NCBI GenBank assembly: GCA_030180135.1
Contig: CM058240.1
Location: 75,697,581 to 75,761,580, forward strand
DNA length: 64,000 nucleotides
Reading direction: 5' to 3'
DNA from: Orychophragmus violaceus
Taxonomy: Eukaryota; Streptophyta; Magnoliopsida; Brassicales; Brassicaceae
Below are positions 59,717-64,000 of the stretch, one piece after another. A program made the position numbers and the translations under genes. Within the stretch, counting starts at the first letter, position 1; each line of letters begins with the position of its first letter. The notes below the pieces were generated by a model that saw only the letters and a program-made list of their open reading frames with translations, was not told where the DNA came from and did not search any database.

Positions 59717-60447
59717 AGAGTACGCCCCATAATCGAACTACGAAATGGCTTGATCCCCTTAAAAAGAGTACGTAGGCAGCTCGATCTCGAGCGCAGCCGC
59801 CCCCCCAACACAAAGCTCTTACCGAGCTCGACAACTTCAAACGAAGTCATACTAGCTTATCTTTGTGAAATCAAAATAAGTCTCTCGATTATTGTCTCTT
59901 TCCGTTGTAAAAGTTAGAGTTGTCGCGAAATACTTCCCTTTAAAGCCGCCTCTCGCTCCTTCTTTAAAGCCGCCTCTCGCTCATTCTTTCTCGAGATTTT
60001 CGGGATCTTTCAAATCCCGCGATCTCAACCGTTCGATTTCAAATTCGTAATCATTACGCGGAGATCGAAACAACTAAGATCCTTCAACCTCTTAAGATCT
60101 CGACCGTCGATTTAAAATCAACGGACACGAACGAGCGGCTGATGATCAGGTCACATCCGTGTAAATCGAGGTCGATAAGATCTATACGAATCTGGAGATC
60201 TCAACCGTTAACAATCCACTGGATCGACAGTAGAATATGAGATCCTCTTAACGAATATACGCCATAACTGTCAAACGCGCCACGAGCAGGTCGGTTCGAC
60301 CCACGCTCCAGATCCCGGCCGTTCGATTGAAACAAGATCTACAGACGGGGCAAAAGTAATCATTAGGTTTTTCAACACCCAAGGTACGCGCGTCTTCCTG
60401 AGGACGTCCACCGCCCATTAACCTTGACTCGTCAAAATTAATGGGCT
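59717..60447 (+). other. Gypsy 3' non-coding region
   Basis: Between the integrase end and the polypurine tract. It contains a short direct repeat (TTTAAAGCCGCCTCTCGCTC at about 59939 and 59964) and no reading frame worth annotating. Confidence 0.6.
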
Positions 60448-60464
60448 GGGGGGGGGGGGGGGGG
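60448..60464 (+). other. Gypsy polypurine tract with G17
   Basis: ATGGGCT followed by 17 G, four bases before the right LTR. The G-run length is probably unstable and may be affected by sequencing. Confidence 0.7.
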
Positions 60465-60468
60465 CTAT

Positions 60469-61004
60469 TGTTGGTGCTGGATTTCCCTCTAGGAAATCCG
60501 GCCCATTGATAAACAAAACAAGGGCCCATAATCATGAGCCCGATCCATAATCAAGACAAAAGCTCGACCGTCACCCATTCTGGGCCCATGCAACCACGAT
60601 CTGGCCAAAGCCCAAAAGACGCCGAAATAAGAGGCGATCGAGCTCGAGCTCGATAGGAGACGACGTAAAGGAAGAACGACATGGTCTTCGTCGGTTCAAC
60701 CGATTCCCGCGAATCTCGGAGATCGTTATCACGGCGAGGCCGAAAGATCGGAACAAGGAGAACAATGTCGAGAACTATTTAAAGAAGAAGTGGCGATTCA
60801 TTCAAGACATTCCAACCCTAATCAAGAACACTTCGACTAGATAGCTCGATTATCATACTTTGTACTCTCTATTCGATTGTATTTGTTTTATCTCGACGAT
60901 CAATCTCAATAAAGTCTTTGATTCATAGGAAATCTATATCATCTTTATATCCAAAAGTCCAAATCCACGATTACAAATCCTTGGTGTGAATCTCAGATCT
61001 CACA
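60469..61004 (+). repeat. Gypsy 3' LTR
   Basis: 536 bp, TGTTGGTGCTGG...CAGATCTCACA, followed by the ACCTT duplication. Confidence 0.93.
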
Positions 61005-61911
61005 ACCTTCCTAGATTCAACCTCTTATCATGTCTGGTGAGTTGAATGGCTGATTATTACTTTATTAAACTTGATTTGTTACCGAGACTTCTTCTTTTCT
61101 CTTATTGCTTAGCTCAGTTTTGTGTCTATTTGGCTATGTATTGCTTAGCTCTATTATCTGCTTAGATTTCTCATGTTTAGGATATATTTCCTTCTGTATT
61201 GCTTAGTGAACCAGTTTGTTCTGTATTATCTCTGTCTTTCTTTTTTTTGTACCTCTGTCTTTCTTTGGGTGTATTTGTTTGTTCTGTATATCAGCTCTTT
61301 ACATATCTGTCTTTGTTCTTGTTCTCTATTTGTGTACATATATTTGCTATTTGATTTCATCGACAAGCATGTTTGGTGTTCGATCTATGGACAAGCATCT
61401 GTGGACACTGATTTGTCTCAATTATACATCGATCTATGGACAATGATCGGTGGACAAAATGCCATATATTTGCTTTATGCTCATTAATCACTCCCATTTG
61501 ACATGTTTTCATGGACACTGATTTGTGTACGCTGTTTACAACTTAGTTAAAGTTCTCAAATACTTATAGTTAATGGACACTAGTAGTTAGTGTTCTAAAA
61601 TACAAGGTAGCACACGTTTTGTAATGAACATTGATCTATCGACTGTGATCTCATGAAATGATATGTGTATTGTTTTAAAATACCAAACCTTGTTTAACGG
61701 ATTTTGGTACATGTGGACATGTCTCTGTGTATGCTACTCTATGGATTTGTCTCAGTGTACAACATATTTTGCTATATTTCTCACTCTATATATGTTCACT
61801 CTTCCCTAACATTACTTTTCTTTATTTTTGCAGATATTCGGCAACTTGATAGGCTCTTGTCTAGTTCCTCCACATCCATATTGGAAAAAGCTTATTGGAG
61901 AAGATGCAAAG
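61005..61911 (+). pseudogene. First exons of an unidentified disrupted gene
   Basis: After the Gypsy, ATG at about 61030 reads ATGTCTG then GTGAGTTG, a strong 5' splice site. A T-rich 0.8-kb interval follows, and TTTTTGCAG leads into ATATTCGGCAACTTG, giving MS|DIRQLDRLLSSSSTSILEKAYWRRCK if spliced. The frame is cut at 61912 by the third Copia. I do not recognise the protein; a short acidic/Ser-rich start followed by EKAYWRRC could belong to a DNA-transposon protein or a host gene. The intron has recurring GGACACTGATTTGT words. Not functional here as both leader and exon 2 are interrupted. Confidence 0.45.
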
Positions 61912-62129
61912 TGTTGGGAATGTCCTGAAATCAATTGTACATACTCTTGGTTAAGTTGTAACGTCGAGGTTCGACAATCATATAATTTTAGGTGGTTATA
62001 ATATTTTGCTAGAAACCACTTATAATCTATAGATTGAGAATCTATTACTAACTTTATATGATCCTACAGGGTCACACACCTAAGCATACTAGATTAATTA
62101 TTATATTGGGTCTTATATATTATTAATGT

Positions 62130-62199
<70 letters not shown>

Positions 62200-62670
62200 G
62201 ATATATACAATATACACATATATATGTACATGTACGTGAAAAACTAATAAGAATAATGATTCTTATAGTTTGGGCTTAGCCCACTAACAACATGTAAACC
62301 TAATTGGATTAGGTAATTGGTTGTGTATATAAACAAACGTAACGACGATTGATACACCTATTTAATAAATAGCCGCTAAACAAAGAGACCTAATATAGCA
62401 GACGAATCGTTCATAGCATTTTGAGATCTGATCTCGACAGTAGTAGCATCCTATTCCGATCTAGTTTGTGTGCGTGTGGATACCGGTAGTGGCGCGACAT
62501 TTGGAGTGCTAAGACAATCTCGAATTGCCTTGTTTTTATTCCGCTGCAAAATATCAAGGTATATTCGAAACTTTAGATCTAGATTTATTTCGGTATTTGC
62601 ATGAGTTCCTGGCTAGTTATTTATAGATTGATTTATAATATTGATTTATAAACCGGTATGAATTCCAACA
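61912..62670 (+). repeat. Third Copia, 5' LTR
   Basis: 759 bp, TG...CA. Shares TATATGATCCTACAGGGTCACACACCTAAGCA-type sequence with the other two Copia LTRs in its first third. Confidence 0.85.
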
Positions 62671-63673
62671 GTGATATCAGAGCCTACATGCTTAATATTG
62701 AAATTGAATCTATTTTATTGGATAAAATATGTGTCTACGCTTTTGAATCGTGACTTGATACGATCTTAATTGGATTAGGGTTTGATTCAAAATAGTTATT
62801 CTTTCTCGTAGACACGCTAGCGTTGATATGTGATACAGTCAATGTTCTGATGAGATCAGACTCTATTGATTTTATTTTGATATATATGCATCCATATATT
62901 TCATACGATGAGATAATGAAGCCTATTATAAGAATTGTTTGATTAAATAAAAGTTAAACCTAATTCCATTATCGTAATGGTATCCATTGGTTAATGCGAT
63001 TCTTTTAAGAATTAGGTTGGAATTATCTATTACAATTAAAGATAATGTTTCTAATTTGATTAGATTCAAAAAATCTAAATTACCTAAAATAATTAACAGT
63101 TTTAATAAGATTAAAATCAAATTAATTATAATTTAATAAAATACATATAAGATATGTATGATTTATATTTAAATAGTTATATATGATATAAAATTTAAAT
63201 ATAAATTAAAATTAGATTAAAATTAGTTCCTCAACTAATATCAAGTATTTTGATGTTTTCCCAATTTTATCAACTATCAAGACTTGTTTCGTTGTGCGAT
63301 GGGCTTGCCAAAGCAAGGTATCCGCAATTACATAAGTGAGGTAGATGATAATGGTTACATGTGAAACAAGATTGTTTTACTTGACTAAGCTATCAAAACG
63401 GTTTTGGGCTTAGAGACATATGTTGGATAAGACATAAGATTTCATCTAACAACCAAGAGTTATATTTGATTAACAAGATGTTGTTTACCTAAATAACTAG
63501 ACATTCTGGGGTTGAGCCAAAGCTCACTCGAATTCTAGTGAAATATGGATCTTGGATCATTATATTCAATTTGAGAAAATTGTTATTTGAATATAATGTG
63601 AGTTTTCTTAATTGTTGAGATTTCTCTTATTCCCGAACATCATATTAACATTTGCTATTCCTTATCTCCAGCA

Positions 63674-64000
63674 ATGTCAACTCCTCACAAATCGTTTTCA
63701 TTAAGATATGTCCTTCAGAAGGATAAACTTAATGGATCGAATTTTCTCGAATGGTATCGAAACTTGATTCTTAAACATGAGAAAAAGGACTATGTCCTTG
63801 AAAAAGTTCTTCCTGAAAAACCTAAGACCAATGCTCAGCATGAAGAGAGAAATGCTTATGACAAGCATGTCAATGATAGGGTCGATGTGTGTTGTCTTAT
63901 GTTGGCTACCATGAACTCAGACTTGCATAAGCAATATGAGAACGTGGATTCGCCAATTGACATGATCACTAGCCTGAAAGGAATGTTTCAGGAGCAAGCA
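63674..64000 (+). CDS. Third Copia Gag, N-terminal part (open to window end)
   Basis: ATG at 63674 opens a 109-codon frame with no stop to the last base: MSTPHKSFSLRYVLQKDKLN, FLEWYRNL, KKDYVLEKVLP and KQYENVDSPIDMI. It aligns with Gag of copies 1 and 2 but lacks two residues after EWYRNL. Whether the rest is intact cannot be seen. Confidence 0.85.
   Translation, partial: MSTPHKSFSLRYVLQKDKLNGSNFLEWYRNLILKHEKKDYVLEKVLPEKPKTNAQHEERNAYDKHVNDRVDVCCLMLATMNSDLHKQYENVDSPIDMITSLKGMFQEQA

Larger units (their letters stand above)
45459..61004 (+). mobile_element. Ty3/Gypsy LTR retrotransposon (Tat-like), with nested Copia
   Basis: TG...CA LTRs, 537 bp (left, after removing the nested Copia) and 536 bp (right, 60469-61004), flanked by ACCTT at 45454-45458 and 61005-61009. 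PBS TGGCGCCGACTGTGGGG at 53399; the polypurine tract holds a G17 run (60448-60464). Coding order Gag, protease, RT, RNase H, a second RNase H, integrase is the Gypsy order with the extra archaeal-type RNase H that marks plant Tat elements. Many stops and frameshifts show it is dead. A 7.4-kb Copia sits inside its left LTR. Confidence 0.93.
61912..64000 (+). mobile_element. Third Copia retrotransposon, 5' part
   Basis: The LTR at 61912-62670 (759 bp) starts TGTTGGGAATGTCCTGAAATC and ends CCAACA. It is followed by the PBS-like GATATCAGAGCC (one mismatch to TGGTATCAGAGC) and a leader to the Gag start at 63674. LTR and Gag are clearly related to copies 1 and 2, but the LTR carries a long (TA)n run (about 62137-62194) and neither LTR nor leader has the CGATCG palindromes. 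The element continues beyond the window. Confidence 0.85.

Overview
The window is plant nuclear DNA from the mustard family (Brassicaceae). The evidence is split genes with GT-AG introns, AT-rich spacers, and protein-coding genes that match, in order, the Arabidopsis thaliana chromosome 3 run At3g17820-At3g17780. Those locus names are recalled family knowledge, not a search result. I cannot name the species.

Layout. (1) 1-1.5 kb: one exon of a SAC3A-like gene, cut by the window edge, plus a possible 5' leader. (2) 1.9-12.8 kb: a nest of transposons. A degraded minus-strand LINE (12.8 down to 2.85 kb) ends abruptly at a CACTA-type terminus at 2849. It is split by a 7.3-kb Copia LTR retrotransposon (4801-12140, minus strand, target duplication ATAAG) that carries only one nonsense mutation. 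(3) 13.6-18.8 kb: an intact cytosolic glutamine synthetase gene (GLN1;3 type, 9 exons, 354 aa), then a wrecked PYD1 gene (dihydropyrimidine dehydrogenase). (4) 18.8-24.4 kb: very AT-rich spacer with decayed Helitron-like copies. (5) 24.46-31.27 kb: a full-length but mutated plus-strand LINE with a 13-bp target duplication. (6) 32.3-35.1 kb: two non-coding poly(A) retroposons (Sadhu-like), each with a clear target duplication. (7) 35.1-37.2 kb: two copies of an element with inverted ends, the second ending beside the promoter of the next gene. (8) 37.4-43.4 kb: three intact host genes: a chloroplast DUF760 UV-B-induced protein, purple acid phosphatase PAP17, and a small membrane protein of the At3g17780 type. 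(9) 45.5-61.0 kb: a 15.5-kb Ty3/Gypsy element (Tat-like, with an extra RNase H; target duplication ACCTT). A second Copia copy (45767-53162, target duplication AGGAC) sits inside its left LTR. (10) 61.0-64.0 kb: what seems to be the first exons of a disrupted gene or old transposon, then a third Copia that runs off the window.

How parts relate. GLN1;3 (ammonium assimilation), PAP17 (phosphate scavenging, with PHR1-type sites) and the DUF760 gene are single-gene units; there is no operon logic. The two large Copia elements belong to one family, lie in opposite orientation and bracket the gene island.

The least explained signal is in those two Copia elements. Their LTRs and leaders carry paired 16-bp CGATCG/CGGTCG-centred palindromes, with pair members almost always 21 bp apart. 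A third, related Copia lacks them. This looks like a phased protein-binding array and is the observation I would follow first.
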